NCBI GenBank assembly: GCA_963843835.1
Contig: CAWJMD010000002.1
Location: 124,001-188,000, forward strand
Direction of reading: 5' to 3'
DNA length: 64,000 bases
Source of the DNA: CAWJMD01 sp963843835
GTDB taxonomy: Bacteria > Actinomycetota > Actinomycetes > Actinomycetales > CAWJMD01
Below are positions 1-8,354 of this stretch, in pieces. A program made the position numbers and the translations under genes. Position 1 is the stretch's first letter, and every line of letters begins with the position of its first letter. The notes below the pieces were generated by a model. It was not told the DNA's origin. It searched no databases and was given only the letters and a program-made list of their open reading frames with translations.

Positions 1-431
1 CCCTGGCCGGCCCGGAACGTGCTGCCGTAGTGCAGGTACGGCACGCCTCCGCCCGTGCGGTACGCCTCGACGACGTCGTCGAGAACCTGGGCGACGCCGA
101 CGACCATGTCGGCGAAGGGCGCGACGTGGGCGGCGTCCTCCGGTTCGACCAGGGCGCCGACGTGCTCGTCGGGCAGCCGGTAGCGCCGGGACTGCCCGTC
201 AGGGGAGTCCCCCTCGACCGCCAGGAAGCCTGCGACTGACTGCTGCTCGAGCCACTCGCGGGCGTAGCGCTCCGCGATGCCCGCCCGGCCGGCCAGCTCG
301 GCCGGGGTGGCGTCGCCGAGGTCGCGGAGGGCGCGGTAGAGCCCGAGGCGGCGTCCGAGGTAGACGCCGAACATCTCCAGGGTGGCGACTGTCGCGTCCA
401 CGAGACGCTCGTCGAGGGTCGGGTCGGGCAT
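1..431 (-). CDS. SAM-dependent methyltransferase, N-terminal part (runs off the window)
   Basis: Only the first 143 or so codons are inside the window; the 3' end lies beyond position 1. The visible part reads as a helical winged-helix dimerisation domain with the phrases VYLGRRLGLYRALRD, GDATPAELAGRAGIAERY and AREWLEQQSVAGFL. This is the N-terminal domain that precedes the Rossmann fold in Rv2258c-type class I methyltransferases. The catalytic domain is not visible, so the substrate cannot be guessed. The ATG at 431 follows a strong GGAGGAG ribosome site. It is separated from the cyclase gene upstream by about 30 bases and may share its transcript. The family call rests on the N-terminal domain only. 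Confidence 0.7.
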   Translation of the reverse strand, partial: MPDPTLDERLVDATVATLEMFGVYLGRRLGLYRALRDLGDATPAELAGRAGIAERYAREWLEQQSVAGFLAVEGDSPDGQSRRYRLPDEHVGALVEPEDAAHVAPFADMVVGVAQVLDDVVEAYRTGGGVPYLHYGSTFRAGQ

Positions 432-464
432 CGGCACTCCTCCTCTTGCTTCGGTGGCCGGCGG

Positions 465-1883
465 TCAGCCGCCGGCGTGGGTGTCGCTGGACTGCGTGGC
501 GTCCAGGGAGATCAGCAGGTGCGCCGGCACGGGGTCGGCCTTGCCCTTCAGGTCCAGGAGGCCGAGTGAGCGCGTCACCGCGGTCGGGAGCCGGTCCTTC
601 GTCCCCTGCCCGATGGCCACCCCGCCGCCGGGCGCCCTGCCCTCCAGGCGCGAGGCCGTGTTGACGGTGTCGCCGATGATCGTGTGCGTGCGGCCACCCT
701 CCGTGCCGAGCAGGCTCACCGAGACGGGGCCGCTGTTCACGCCGACCCGGAAGAGCGGCCAGCCAGGATGCGTCCCCGCCACCCCTGCCGTCGCCCGCTG
801 CAGCGCCAGCGCCGCCCCGGCGGCCCGGTGCGCGTGGTCAGGCTGGTCCCCCCGCTTGTTGAACGTCACCATCAGCGCGTCGCCGACGATGCGGTCGACG
901 TCCCCGCCGTAGCGCCCGACAACCGGCGGGACGGCCGCCTCGAAGTAGGCGTTGAGCATGCGCGTCACCTCGGCCGGCGTGTGGTTCTCGGAGAAGGTCG
1001 TGAAGCCCACCAGGTCGGCGAAGAGCACGCTCATGTCGCGGCTGCCCTCCCTCGTCTGCTGGAGGTAGAGGTCGGCGAAGCGCTCCTCGTGCCACTGCAC
1101 GCGGGCGCCGGCGGCGACCAGGCCGAACGCGGCGAGCAGGAGCAGGTGCCACTCCCACCAGGTGAGGTGCCAGCTCCGGGCGAACACCACCGCGAACATG
1201 GCCTCAGCCAGCAGCACGAAGGCGGCCGCCATGGACAGGAGCATCAGGGACGGTCGCGCGAGCCACAGCATCACGTAGCGTCCGGCCGCGGCCAGGTACA
1301 GCGCGATCGCCGGTGCGGCCACGACCGCGAGGACACCGGCGGCCCGCTCGTCGACCCCCGCGAGGTGCAGGGGTGGCAGCTGGAGCAGGGACAGCAGAGC
1401 CCAGGCCGCCATCGCGGCGAGCAGCACCACCCGCAGCACGCGGGCGACGCGGACGGCCCGGGCACCCCTGTCCCCCGACAGCTCGAGGCCCGAGGCCACC
1501 GCGAAGAGCGACCCGATGGCGAGGCCGACCGGGGTAGCCAGCACGAACCCGGGGTTCGGTGAAGACAGCAGGACTCCGGGCGTCGCGAGCGCGTGAAGTG
1601 CGAGGAAGCCCGCCGACGACAGGAACGCGAGCGACACCAGGAGGACCCTGGCGTCACCCCGGCGCACGGCGGCCACCCCCGTGCCGTACGCCAGGAGGGC
1701 GCTCAGCGCACCCGTGGCCAGCACGAGCCAGAAGTGGGACGGGTGGTGCTCCCACACGACGTCGTGACGGGGCGACGCGAGCAGGAGCCCGAAGCCCACC
1801 ACCGGCAGCACCAGCACCACGGCCGACGCGACGAGCATCGTCCGCGAGTACACCAACCGCGCCTTGACGGCCGTCTCAGCCAT
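465..1883 (-). CDS. Membrane class III adenylate/guanylate cyclase
   Basis: About 472 residues. The N-terminal 265 residues carry six to eight hydrophobic segments. The C-terminal part is a class III nucleotidyl cyclase domain. The metal-binding aspartates are in FADLVGFT and IVGDALM, and the catalytic Asn/Arg pair is in VNTASRLE. The usual purine-selecting lysine before the second Asp is replaced by Arg (DRIVGD), so ATP versus GTP specificity is uncertain. The ATG at 1883 overlaps the stop of the upstream receiver/reductase gene by eight bases, which suggests translational coupling. An ATG at 1904 (seven residues more) is also possible; neither has a clear ribosome site. It probably makes cAMP at the membrane in response to an unknown signal. 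Confidence 0.85.
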   Translation of the reverse strand: MAETAVKARLVYSRTMLVASAVVLVLPVVGFGLLLASPRHDVVWEHHPSHFWLVLATGALSALLAYGTGVAAVRRGDARVLLVSLAFLSSAGFLALHALATPGVLLSSPNPGFVLATPVGLAIGSLFAVASGLELSGDRGARAVRVARVLRVVLLAAMAAWALLSLLQLPPLHLAGVDERAAGVLAVVAAPAIALYLAAAGRYVMLWLARPSLMLLSMAAAFVLLAEAMFAVVFARSWHLTWWEWHLLLLAAFGLVAAGARVQWHEERFADLYLQQTREGSRDMSVLFADLVGFTTFSENHTPAEVTRMLNAYFEAAVPPVVGRYGGDVDRIVGDALMVTFNKRGDQPDHAHRAAGAALALQRATAGVAGTHPGWPLFRVGVNSGPVSVSLLGTEGGRTHTIIGDTVNTASRLEGRAPGGGVAIGQGTKDRLPTAVTRSLGLLDLKGKADPVPAHLLISLDATQSSDTHAGG

Positions 1884-3600
1884 GGCCCGCACCGAGGAAC
1901 GCATGCACCTGCGACACCACCACGGATCCCTCGCCCACGGCCGAGGCGACTCGCTTCACCGAGCCGCACCGCACGTCACCGACCGCGAAGACGCCTGGCA
2001 CGGTCGATTCGTAGGGCTGCGGCCGCTCCGGCCGTCCCCAGCGGTCGGAGTCGGCGGCGTCGTGTCCCGCGAGGACGAAACCGAAACGGTCCCTGGCGAT
2101 CTCGTCGGGCAGCCAGCTCGTGCGCGGCTGGGCGCCGATCATCACGAACAGGGCGTCGGCACGCACGGGACCCTCCTCGGACGTCGAGCGGCTCCGGATC
2201 GTGACCTGCTCCAACCGGCCGTCTCCGGTCGCACCGACCACCTCGGCCGACGCCCGCACCGCGATGGACGTGGCCGCGATCGCGTCGACGAGGTAGCTCG
2301 ACATGCTCTCCGCCAGGTCGTCGCCGCGGACCACGAGCGTGACCTGCTGGCAGTACCGGTCCAGGTGCAGGACCGCCTGGCCGGCCGAGTTGCCGCCCCC
2401 GACGACGACCGCGTGCAGTCCCTTGAGCGCATGCGCCTGGGAGACGTTGGCGCCGTAGAAGACTCCCGCTCCCGTGAACGCCTCGACCTCCGGGACGCCG
2501 AGCCTGCGGTACGACACCCCCGTGGCGAGCACGACCGTGCGCGCCCTCACGTCCCCCACGTCGGCGATCGTCGCGACGTGGCCGTCGCCGGCGGGTGCGA
2601 GCCGAGTGACCTCGCGCATCAGGACCAGGCGGGCACCGAAGACCCAGGCCTGCTGGTAGGCACGCTGCGCGAGCTCGGCACCGCTGATGCCGCGGGAGAA
2701 GCCCAGGTAGTTGCGGATCAGCGAGCTCGACCCGGCCTGGCCGCCGATCGACTCCCGTTCGACCACCAGCGTCCGCAGGCCCTCCGACGCCGCGTAGACG
2801 GCGGCCGCGAGCCCCGCCGGGCCCGCTCCCACGACGAGCAGGTCGAAGTCGCGCTCGTCAGGTCCGAGCGACGTCCGGATCCCCCACGCCTCAGCGACCT
2901 CGACGTCCGTGGGGTCCAGCAGCACCGCGCCACCGGTGGCCGGCATCCACACCACCACCTCCGCACCGGCGGTGTCCCCGCCGTGCGCCTCGATGGCCTG
3001 CGTGACCCGCTCGGCCTCGGGCGAGCCCCTGGCACGGAAGGCGTACGGGATGCCGTTGCGGCTGAGGAGGCTCGCGATCGCGTGGGCGCGGGCCGAGTGC
3101 TGGTGGGCGACCACGACGGTCTCGCGCTCGTTGGAGACCTCGCTGCGCGACCACTCCTGCACGAACTCGGCCACGACGCGGTGGAAGAGCTCGTCCCCGG
3201 ACTGCCACGGCTTCAGGACGTAGTAGTTGATGTCCCCCACGGCCATCGCCTGCAGGATGGCCGCCGCGATGCCGCGGTCGGCCCACGCGCCCCACTCGAC
3301 CAGCAGCGCCCGCCGCGCGTCGGGGTGGAGCGACCGCGCGCCGGCCAGCAGAGCCCGGCGCGCGTCGTCCGGCAGCGCGTGGTCGACCAGCACCAGTGCG
3401 ACGGGCTGGGACTGGTCGTGCGCGAGGTCGAGGCTGCGCAGCGCCTCCTCGGCCGTGCCCTCGCCGCGGACGCGGTACCCACTGCCGAAGCCCCGCTGGA
3501 GCTCACCCTCGATCCGGTCGAGCATCTCCGGGCGGACGTCGACAGCCAGCAGCAACGGTCGCAGCTGGTCGGGCGACCGGGGAGGCGGGCTGGCTCCCAT
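1876..3600 (-). CDS. Fused receiver / thioredoxin-reductase-like flavoprotein without the redox CXXC
   Basis: About 574 residues in three parts. Residues 15-140 resemble a response-regulator receiver (VLVDHALPDD with a possible phosphoacceptor Asp, and a KPW after the fifth strand). Residues 150-250 look like a glutaredoxin-like fold lacking cysteines. Residues 255-570 are a two-dinucleotide-binding flavoprotein: FAD motif GAGPAGLAAA, NAD(P)H motif VGGGNSAGQA and C-terminal FAD motif GDVRCGSVKR. True thioredoxin reductases have a CATC-type motif after the FAD region; here the stretch reads GGQAGSSSLIRNYLGF with no cysteine pair, so disulfide reduction is unlikely. ATG 3600 follows AGGAG closely; GTG 3621 is an alternative start. 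It overlaps the cyclase gene. Fusions of this kind are known; their biochemical role is not. Confidence 0.8.
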   Translation of the reverse strand: MGASPPPRSPDQLRPLLLAVDVRPEMLDRIEGELQRGFGSGYRVRGEGTAEEALRSLDLAHDQSQPVALVLVDHALPDDARRALLAGARSLHPDARRALLVEWGAWADRGIAAAILQAMAVGDINYYVLKPWQSGDELFHRVVAEFVQEWSRSEVSNERETVVVAHQHSARAHAIASLLSRNGIPYAFRARGSPEAERVTQAIEAHGGDTAGAEVVVWMPATGGAVLLDPTDVEVAEAWGIRTSLGPDERDFDLLVVGAGPAGLAAAVYAASEGLRTLVVERESIGGQAGSSSLIRNYLGFSRGISGAELAQRAYQQAWVFGARLVLMREVTRLAPAGDGHVATIADVGDVRARTVVLATGVSYRRLGVPEVEAFTGAGVFYGANVSQAHALKGLHAVVVGGGNSAGQAVLHLDRYCQQVTLVVRGDDLAESMSSYLVDAIAATSIAVRASAEVVGATGDGRLEQVTIRSRSTSEEGPVRADALFVMIGAQPRTSWLPDEIARDRFGFVLAGHDAADSDRWGRPERPQPYESTVPGVFAVGDVRCGSVKRVASAVGEGSVVVSQVHAFLGAGHG

Positions 3601-3721
3601 GCTCCTGAGGCTAGGGACCACCGGGGCCGCTGACGAGGGGCAGTTCCCACCCGTTGTCCGACGAAACCGTCGAATGCCGTGAACGCGACCCCTTCGGGTC
3701 CGCCCGGTCTAGGCTCCGACC

Positions 3722-4204
3722 ATGGGAACGAAGACCTACGACAGCGGCGTGACCGTCGGCGTGTGGCTGCTGACCAACGGCCACCGGCTGCTCGATCGTC
3801 TGAGCGGCGGACGCCTCGGGCGCCGGCTGGGGGGCGCCGAGACCGTCTGGCTCCACGTGAGGGGACGCAAGAGCGGGGAACCGCGACGGGTCCCGCTGGT
3901 GGCGTCACGGGTGACGAGGGACGGGCAGGAGCGCTTCGTGGTCGCGGGCTCCCGCGGCGGCAGCGAGAAGAACCCTGCGTGGGCCCTCAACCTGCGGGCC
4001 CACGCCGAGCGCGACGAGACGGTCGGACTCGAGGTCGAGGGCACGGTCACGGTCGCCGACGTCCGCGAGCTGCGCGGCGCCGAGCGTGACGCCGGCTACG
4101 CCGAGATGGTGCGCACCTACAAGGGTTTCGCCGGCTACGAGCGCAACACCGGCCGGGTGATCCCGGTGTTCGAGCTCACCGTCCGGACGTCGTCCGCAGT
4201 CTGA
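3722..4204 (+). CDS. F420-type (Ddn family) nitroreductase / deazaflavin-dependent oxidoreductase
   Basis: 160 residues, the normal length for the Ddn/DDN-like split-barrel family. The characteristic stretch is present: VWLHVRGRKSGEPRRVPL, then FVVAGSRGGSEKNPAWALNL and an acidic-hydrophobic strand. In this family these elements bind coenzyme F420 or lipids. The C-terminal VIPVFELT is also typical. The protein is predicted to be cytosolic or peripherally membrane bound. It stands alone, pointing away from the receiver/reductase gene, and meets purC tail to tail at 4205-4229. The exact substrate is unknown; members reduce nitro compounds, quinones or unsaturated lactones. Confidence 0.85.
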   Translation: MGTKTYDSGVTVGVWLLTNGHRLLDRLSGGRLGRRLGGAETVWLHVRGRKSGEPRRVPLVASRVTRDGQERFVVAGSRGGSEKNPAWALNLRAHAERDETVGLEVEGTVTVADVRELRGAERDAGYAEMVRTYKGFAGYERNTGRVIPVFELTVRTSSAV

Positions 4205-4229
4205 GCAGCCCGGCGGGCACCGCTTGGCG

Positions 4230-5138
4230 TCAGACGTCGAACCCGGTCCCGGTCAGCCGGCGGTAGGCCTCCAGGTAGCGCTCCCGCGTCCGCTCGACGA
4301 CGTCGTCGGGCAGGGGCGGCGGGGGCTGGTCACCCGCACGGTCCCAGCCGGACGCCGGGCTCGTCAGCCAGTCCCGCACGTACTGCTTGTCGAAGCTGGG
4401 CTGGGGGCGGCCGGGCTGCCAGCTCTCGGCAGGCCAGAAGCGCGACGAGTCGGGGGTCAGCACCTCGTCGCCGAGCGTGAGGGCGCCCGACACGGGGTCC
4501 GTGCCGAACTCGAGCTTCGTGTCGGCCAGCAGGATCCCGGCCTCCCGCGCGATGCGCTCCGCCACCCCGTAGACGGCCATGGTCCAGCCGCGCAGCGCGG
4601 CCGCCCGTTCCGGGCCGACCGTCGCGACGACCGACTCGTAGTCGACGTTCTCGTCGTGCTCCCCCAGCGACGCCTTCGTCGCCGGCGTGAAGATCGGGGC
4701 CTCCAGCCGTGACCCGTCGACGAGGCCTGGCGGCAGCCCCACCCCGCACACGGCACCCGTCGCGCGGTAGTCGGCCAGACCCGACCCGGTGAGGTAGCGG
4801 CGGGCCACGCACTCGACCGGGTCCATCGCCAGACGGCGGCAGACCATCGCCCTGCCCGTCACCTGCTGGGGGACCTCGGTCGAGACGACGTGGTGTCGCA
4901 GGGCCTCACCCCCGGGCCCGGCCACCTCGTGCTCCAGCCTCTCGAACCACCAGAGGCTGAGGGCGGTGAGCACCGCCCCCTTGTCGGGGATCGGGGTCGC
5001 CAGGACGTGGTCGTAGGCACTGACCCGGTCGCTGGCCACCACCAGCACCAGCTGGGGGTCCTGGGCCGACGCGTACAGGTCGCGGACCTTGCCCGAGTAG
5101 GTGTGCACCCAGCCGGGCAGTGTCAGTGGCGCGTTCAC
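4230..5138 (-). CDS. purC: Phosphoribosylaminoimidazole-succinocarboxamide synthase
   Basis: 302 residues, usual for the longer actinobacterial/eukaryotic-type SAICAR synthase. It ligates aspartate to CAIR using ATP in purine synthesis. Recognisable stretches are YSGKVRDLY near the N-terminus (nucleotide loop), ASDRVSAYDHVL, IPDKGAVLTALS, ECVARRYLTGSG and DTKLEFG near the Mg/ATP site. It starts with GTG at 5138. It is not adjacent to the other purine genes; purD and purA lie 6-10 kb away on the same strand. There is no overlap with the BldC-like gene upstream (42-base gap). Confidence 0.97.
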   Translation of the reverse strand: MNAPLTLPGWVHTYSGKVRDLYASAQDPQLVLVVASDRVSAYDHVLATPIPDKGAVLTALSLWWFERLEHEVAGPGGEALRHHVVSTEVPQQVTGRAMVCRRLAMDPVECVARRYLTGSGLADYRATGAVCGVGLPPGLVDGSRLEAPIFTPATKASLGEHDENVDYESVVATVGPERAAALRGWTMAVYGVAERIAREAGILLADTKLEFGTDPVSGALTLGDEVLTPDSSRFWPAESWQPGRPQPSFDKQYVRDWLTSPASGWDRAGDQPPPPLPDDVVERTRERYLEAYRRLTGTGFDV

Positions 5139-5180
5139 GCGCGAGAGTCTGGCAGAGGGGCGCGTCGCCGGGCCGGACGG

Positions 5181-5411
5181 TCAGTCGCCGAGGTGCACGA
5201 GGTGGGTCGCCTGGTGGGTGGAGTGCTCGAGGAGCGCCCGAGCCTCCTCCTGGCGGTAGCGACGGTGACCGCCCAGCGTCCGGACCGCCGTGATCTTGCC
5301 CGCGCTGGCCCACCGCGCAACCGTCTTCGGGCTCACCCGGAACAGGTCCGCCACCTCGCCAGGCGTCATCAGCCGCTCGCTGGTCATGGTCTCGTTGCTC
5401 ACGATGTGCAT
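5181..5411 (-). CDS. bldC: BldC-like MerR-type DNA-binding protein
   Basis: 76 residues containing only a winged-helix MerR DNA-binding domain: MTPGEVADLFRVSPKTVARW, ASAGKI and RTLGGHRRYR. This closely matches Streptomyces BldC, a developmental regulator that binds direct repeats head to tail instead of as a dimer. There is no effector domain. The start is placed at ATG 5411; ATG 5387, eight residues shorter, is possible. It is divergent from the S10 peptidase gene, and the shared spacer contains a direct repeat that may be its own target. The protein call is firm; the symbol is by homology. Confidence 0.88.
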   Translation of the reverse strand: MHIVSNETMTSERLMTPGEVADLFRVSPKTVARWASAGKITAVRTLGGHRRYRQEEARALLEHSTHQATHLVHLGD

Positions 5412-5468
5412 CCCGTCCGTGATGGGTGAACCGGTCGATGTCCGAACCACCCTCCCTCCGGACCCTGG

Positions 5469-5504
5469 CAAGAACCTGGGAGCGACCGGCCAAGAACCTG
5501 AGAG
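5469..5504. promoter_or_regulatory. Direct repeat in the bldC / S10 peptidase divergent promoter region
   Basis: Two near-identical 14-base boxes lie in the same orientation: CAAGAACCTGGGAG at 5469-5482 and CAAGAACCTGAGAG at 5491-5504. They differ at one position. The start-to-start distance is 22 bases, about two helical turns, so both would face the same side of the DNA. The boxes sit 58-93 bases upstream of the BldC-like start and 25-60 bases upstream of the S10 peptidase start. BldC proteins are known to bind direct repeats, so autoregulation is a reasonable inference; no binding is shown. Confidence 0.5.
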
Positions 5505-5528
5505 GTATGGGCGGTTAGTGTCGGTCGG

Positions 5529-7136
5529 GTGAGTCCTGACGCCAAGCGCTCCCCCCGTTCCCCCGAGACCAAGGAGTCCGCCGACTCCGAGCCGTCGCCA
5601 CACCCGGAGGCCACCGACGACCTGGTCACCACGCAGCACACGCTGAGGGTGGGTCGCCGCACTCTGCGGTACACGGCCACGAGCGGGCGCGTCGTCCTCC
5701 GGCAGGAGGTCACCACCGACGGCGAGTTCGAGGGGCACAAGGCCAAGGCGGAGGTCTTCGTCACCGCCTACACGCTCGACGGGGGCACGACCGCTGCGCC
5801 CGCGCGGGGCGGGGCGGCCGGCTCGAAGGGCGGCTCCTCGGCTGCGACGTCCAGGCGCGCGGTGACCGCGGCGGCCGGCGCAGCGGAGACGCCGGCCGGC
5901 GCCGGGGACCCCTCCCGTCCGGTCACCTTCTGCTTCAACGGCGGGCCGGGTTCGTCGTCGGTCTGGCTGCACCTCGGGCTGCTCGGACCGCGCCGGGTCG
6001 TGATGGGTGACGCCGGCGAGCTGCTGCCACCGCCCTACGACCTCGTGGACAACCCGCAGTCCTTGCTGGTGCACACGGACCTCGTGTTCATCGACCCGGT
6101 CTCGACGGGCTTCTCACGGGCGGTCGAGGGCGGCAAGGCCGGCGAGTTCCACGGGTACACAGGCGATCTCGAGTCCGTCGGCGAGGTGATCAGGCTCTGG
6201 ACCACCCGGAACGGCCGGTGGATGAGCCCCAAGTTCCTGGCCGGCGAGTCGTACGGCACCTTGCGCGCCGCCGCCTTGGCCGAGCACCTCCAGACGCGGT
6301 ACGGCATGTACCTGAACGGGCTGATGCTGATCTCGATGGTGCTCGACATGGCCACGATCCGGTTCACCGAGGGCAACGACGCGCCCTACGCGCTGTTCCT
6401 GCCCACGTACGCCGCGATCGCCCACCACCACGGCCTGCACGGCGACCGCGAGCTGACCGACGTGCTCGCGGAGGCGGAGGAGTACGCAGCGCGCGACTAT
6501 CCCTGGGCCCTCTCACGTGGGCACCGGCTGACGGAGTCGGAGCGCGAGGAGGCCGTGGCCACGGTCGCGCGGCTCACCGGGCTGTCTCGCGAGTACGTGG
6601 ACCGGGTCGACCTCCGCATCGAGCACATCCGCTTCTTCACCGAGCTCCTGCGCGACAAGGGCCGCGTCGTCGGACGGCTCGACGGGCGGTTCGCCGGCTG
6701 GAACCCGGACGGCGGCTCCGAGCACTTCGAGCAGGACCCCTCGTACTGGGCGATCCACGGCCCCTACGCGGCTGCCCTCAACCACTACGTCCGCACCGAG
6801 CTGGGGTACGCGTCCGACCTGCCCTACGAGATCCTCACGGACAAGGTGCGGCCGTGGTCGTACAAGGAGTTCGAGGACCGCGCGGTCTCGGTGACCGGCA
6901 AGCTGTCGACGGCGATGCGCGCCAACCCGCACCTGCGCGTCCACGTCGCCTGCGGCTTCCACGACGGCGCCACCCCGTACGCGGCGACGGAGCACACGCT
7001 GGCGCACCTGAAGGTGCCCGCCGAGCTGCGCGCCAACATCGAGGTGGCCTACTACGAGGCCGGACACATGATGTACGTCAACGAGGTGGCACGGCTCCAG
7101 CAGTCGAAGGACCTCGCGGGCTTCGTGCAGGGCTGA
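5529..7136 (+). CDS. Serine carboxypeptidase-like S10 family peptidase
   Basis: 535 residues. It has the hallmark S10 stretches: oxyanion region FNGGPGSSSVWLHLG, VFIDPVSTGFSRA, and nucleophile Ser in FLAGESYGTLRAA. Further on are a candidate Asp near VACGFHDGATPY and the catalytic His in YEAGHMMY. The first 110 residues are low-complexity and Ala/Ser-rich, with an insertion around residues 85-125. No signal peptide is apparent, so it is probably cytosolic, as in related bacterial S10 proteins. The start is GTG 5529 without a clear ribosome site. A 55-bp palindrome begins 25 bases after its stop and may act as a terminator. Confidence 0.9.
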   Translation: MSPDAKRSPRSPETKESADSEPSPHPEATDDLVTTQHTLRVGRRTLRYTATSGRVVLRQEVTTDGEFEGHKAKAEVFVTAYTLDGGTTAAPARGGAAGSKGGSSAATSRRAVTAAAGAAETPAGAGDPSRPVTFCFNGGPGSSSVWLHLGLLGPRRVVMGDAGELLPPPYDLVDNPQSLLVHTDLVFIDPVSTGFSRAVEGGKAGEFHGYTGDLESVGEVIRLWTTRNGRWMSPKFLAGESYGTLRAAALAEHLQTRYGMYLNGLMLISMVLDMATIRFTEGNDAPYALFLPTYAAIAHHHGLHGDRELTDVLAEAEEYAARDYPWALSRGHRLTESEREEAVATVARLTGLSREYVDRVDLRIEHIRFFTELLRDKGRVVGRLDGRFAGWNPDGGSEHFEQDPSYWAIHGPYAAALNHYVRTELGYASDLPYEILTDKVRPWSYKEFEDRAVSVTGKLSTAMRANPHLRVHVACGFHDGATPYAATEHTLAHLKVPAELRANIEVAYYEAGHMMYVNEVARLQQSKDLAGFVQG

Positions 7137-7160
7137 GGCCCCGCCCCTCCCCACCCCCCC

Positions 7161-7215
7161 GAGTGGTCACATGTGGTGCGACATGCCGCGCGTGTCGCGC
7201 CAGATGTGACCACTC
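7161..7215. repeat. 55-bp palindromic repeat, copy 1
   Basis: The arms GAGTGGTCACAT (7161-7172) and ATGTGACCACTC (7204-7215) pair perfectly. The inner arms, around 7173-7183 and 7193-7203, pair with two mismatches and leave a loop of about nine bases. Seven C residues before (7154-7160) and six G residues after (7217-7222) extend the stem further. It shares the TGG...CCA positions, the GCGACA/TGTCGC core and the GGTCAC/GTGACC arms with copies at 8279-8333 and 40079-40132. It lies 25 bases after the S10 peptidase stop and about 70 bases before the nuclease-like gene. It is a dispersed REP-like element or hairpin. Confidence 0.85.
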
Positions 7216-7283
7216 AGGGGGGTTGTCCACAGGTCGGCCACCGAGCGGCCCGAGCCCACGGTGCTCTGGGGCACCCTCCTGCG

Positions 7284-8327
7284 GTGCGCGACGAGCTCGA
7301 GGCCCTGGTGGACGGCTCCCATCCGCTCGCGGCCTGGCAGGGCGCCGGGGTGTCACGGCACGAGGTGCGCCGGGTGCTGGCCCGACCCGGGCACCACGGC
7401 CGGCACGTGTGGGCCGGCGCCGACCCGACCACCTCCCGGCAGCGAGCGCTGCAGGACGCCTCGGTGGTGCCGCCCGACGGCGCCCTGGGTGGGTGGGGAG
7501 CGGCGCACCTGCTGGGCGTCGACTGGATCGACGGGACGACGTCAGGCGGCGACCCTCTCGACGGGCTGGTCTGCATGCCGTTCGAGCGACGCGTCCGGCG
7601 TGACGGGCTCCGGGCCTTCCGCAGCCGGCTCGACGAGGGTGACGTCATGCTGCTGCCGGACGCGGGCGGTGTCCGCGTCACCTCTCCCCTGCGGACGGCC
7701 TTCGACCTCGCCCGCACGACTCGGACGCTCGGATTGGCGGTCACGTACCTGGACGTCCTGGCGCGTCACGGCGTGATGGTCGACGAGGTGCGGGCCTACG
7801 CCGACGAGCGGCGGCGGTGGCGGGGGGTGCGTCTCGTTCGGGCCGCCGCGGCGCTGGCGCGTGGCCGCGTCCGTTCGTCCCCGGAGACGGCGTGGCGGCT
7901 GCTCTGGGTGCTGGGCGCGGGCATCCCGACGCCGCTGGTGAACGCCACGCTGATCGGTCCCGGCGGCGCGGTCGTGGCCGAGGTTGACCTGCTGGACATG
8001 GATACCGGGCTGGTCGGCGAGTACGACGGTTCCCCGCACGCCGGCGCCGACGCCCGAGCCAGGGACCACGCACGCCAGGAGCGGCTCGAGCGGCTCGGGC
8101 TCACCGTGGTGCGGTGCACGGCCACCGACCTGGCCCAGCAGGAGCGGATGGCGTCCCGCGTCCGCGCCGCCCGGGAGCGCGCCTCGCTCACCGACCGCGC
8201 CGCTGGGGACCGCCGGTGGCAGGCCGTCGAGCTGCCGCTCCCGGATCTGCCCTTGCGCCCGCACGTCCCCGCGACCTTGACTGGTCACACGTGGCGCGAC
8301 ACGCCGAGCGTGTCGCCCCATTCGTGA
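7284..8327 (+). CDS. DUF559-like protein with C-terminal PD-(D/E)XK / Vsr-type endonuclease domain
   Basis: About 347 residues from GTG 7284; there is no strong ribosome site. The N-terminal half has a winged-helix feel (DELEALVDGSHPLAAWQGAGV and following), like the AbiEi/DUF559-associated head common in actinobacteria. The C-terminal half carries VVAEVDLLD, VGEYDGSPH, a helix with HARQERLERLGL, and VVRCTATDL. This is the usual strand order of the DUF559/Vsr-like nuclease fold, with acidic residues in the expected places. The gene starts about 70 bases after palindrome copy 1. Its last codons and stop lie inside palindrome copy 2, so the C-terminal 17 or so residues are repeat-encoded. No partner toxin or methylase is adjacent. 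Nuclease activity is inferred. Confidence 0.7.
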   Translation: MRDELEALVDGSHPLAAWQGAGVSRHEVRRVLARPGHHGRHVWAGADPTTSRQRALQDASVVPPDGALGGWGAAHLLGVDWIDGTTSGGDPLDGLVCMPFERRVRRDGLRAFRSRLDEGDVMLLPDAGGVRVTSPLRTAFDLARTTRTLGLAVTYLDVLARHGVMVDEVRAYADERRRWRGVRLVRAAAALARGRVRSSPETAWRLLWVLGAGIPTPLVNATLIGPGGAVVAEVDLLDMDTGLVGEYDGSPHAGADARARDHARQERLERLGLTVVRCTATDLAQQERMASRVRAARERASLTDRAAGDRRWQAVELPLPDLPLRPHVPATLTGHTWRDTPSVSPHS

Positions 8328-8333
8328 CCAGTC
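8279..8333. repeat. 55-bp palindromic repeat, copy 2 (overlaps a gene end)
   Basis: The arms GACTGGTCAC (8279-8288) and GTGACCAGTC (8324-8333) are perfect. The inner GCGACAC and GTGTCGC arms flank a short GCCGAGC loop. TGG and CCA occupy the same positions as in the other copies. The repeat contains the stop codon (8325-8327) of the nuclease-like gene and ends just before the ribosome site of the DUF2277 gene. It could therefore serve as a terminator or an intergenic attenuator. Together with copy 1 it brackets the nuclease-like gene. Confidence 0.85.
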
Positions 8334-8354
8334 GAGGAGAGAAGAGGGACGGCC

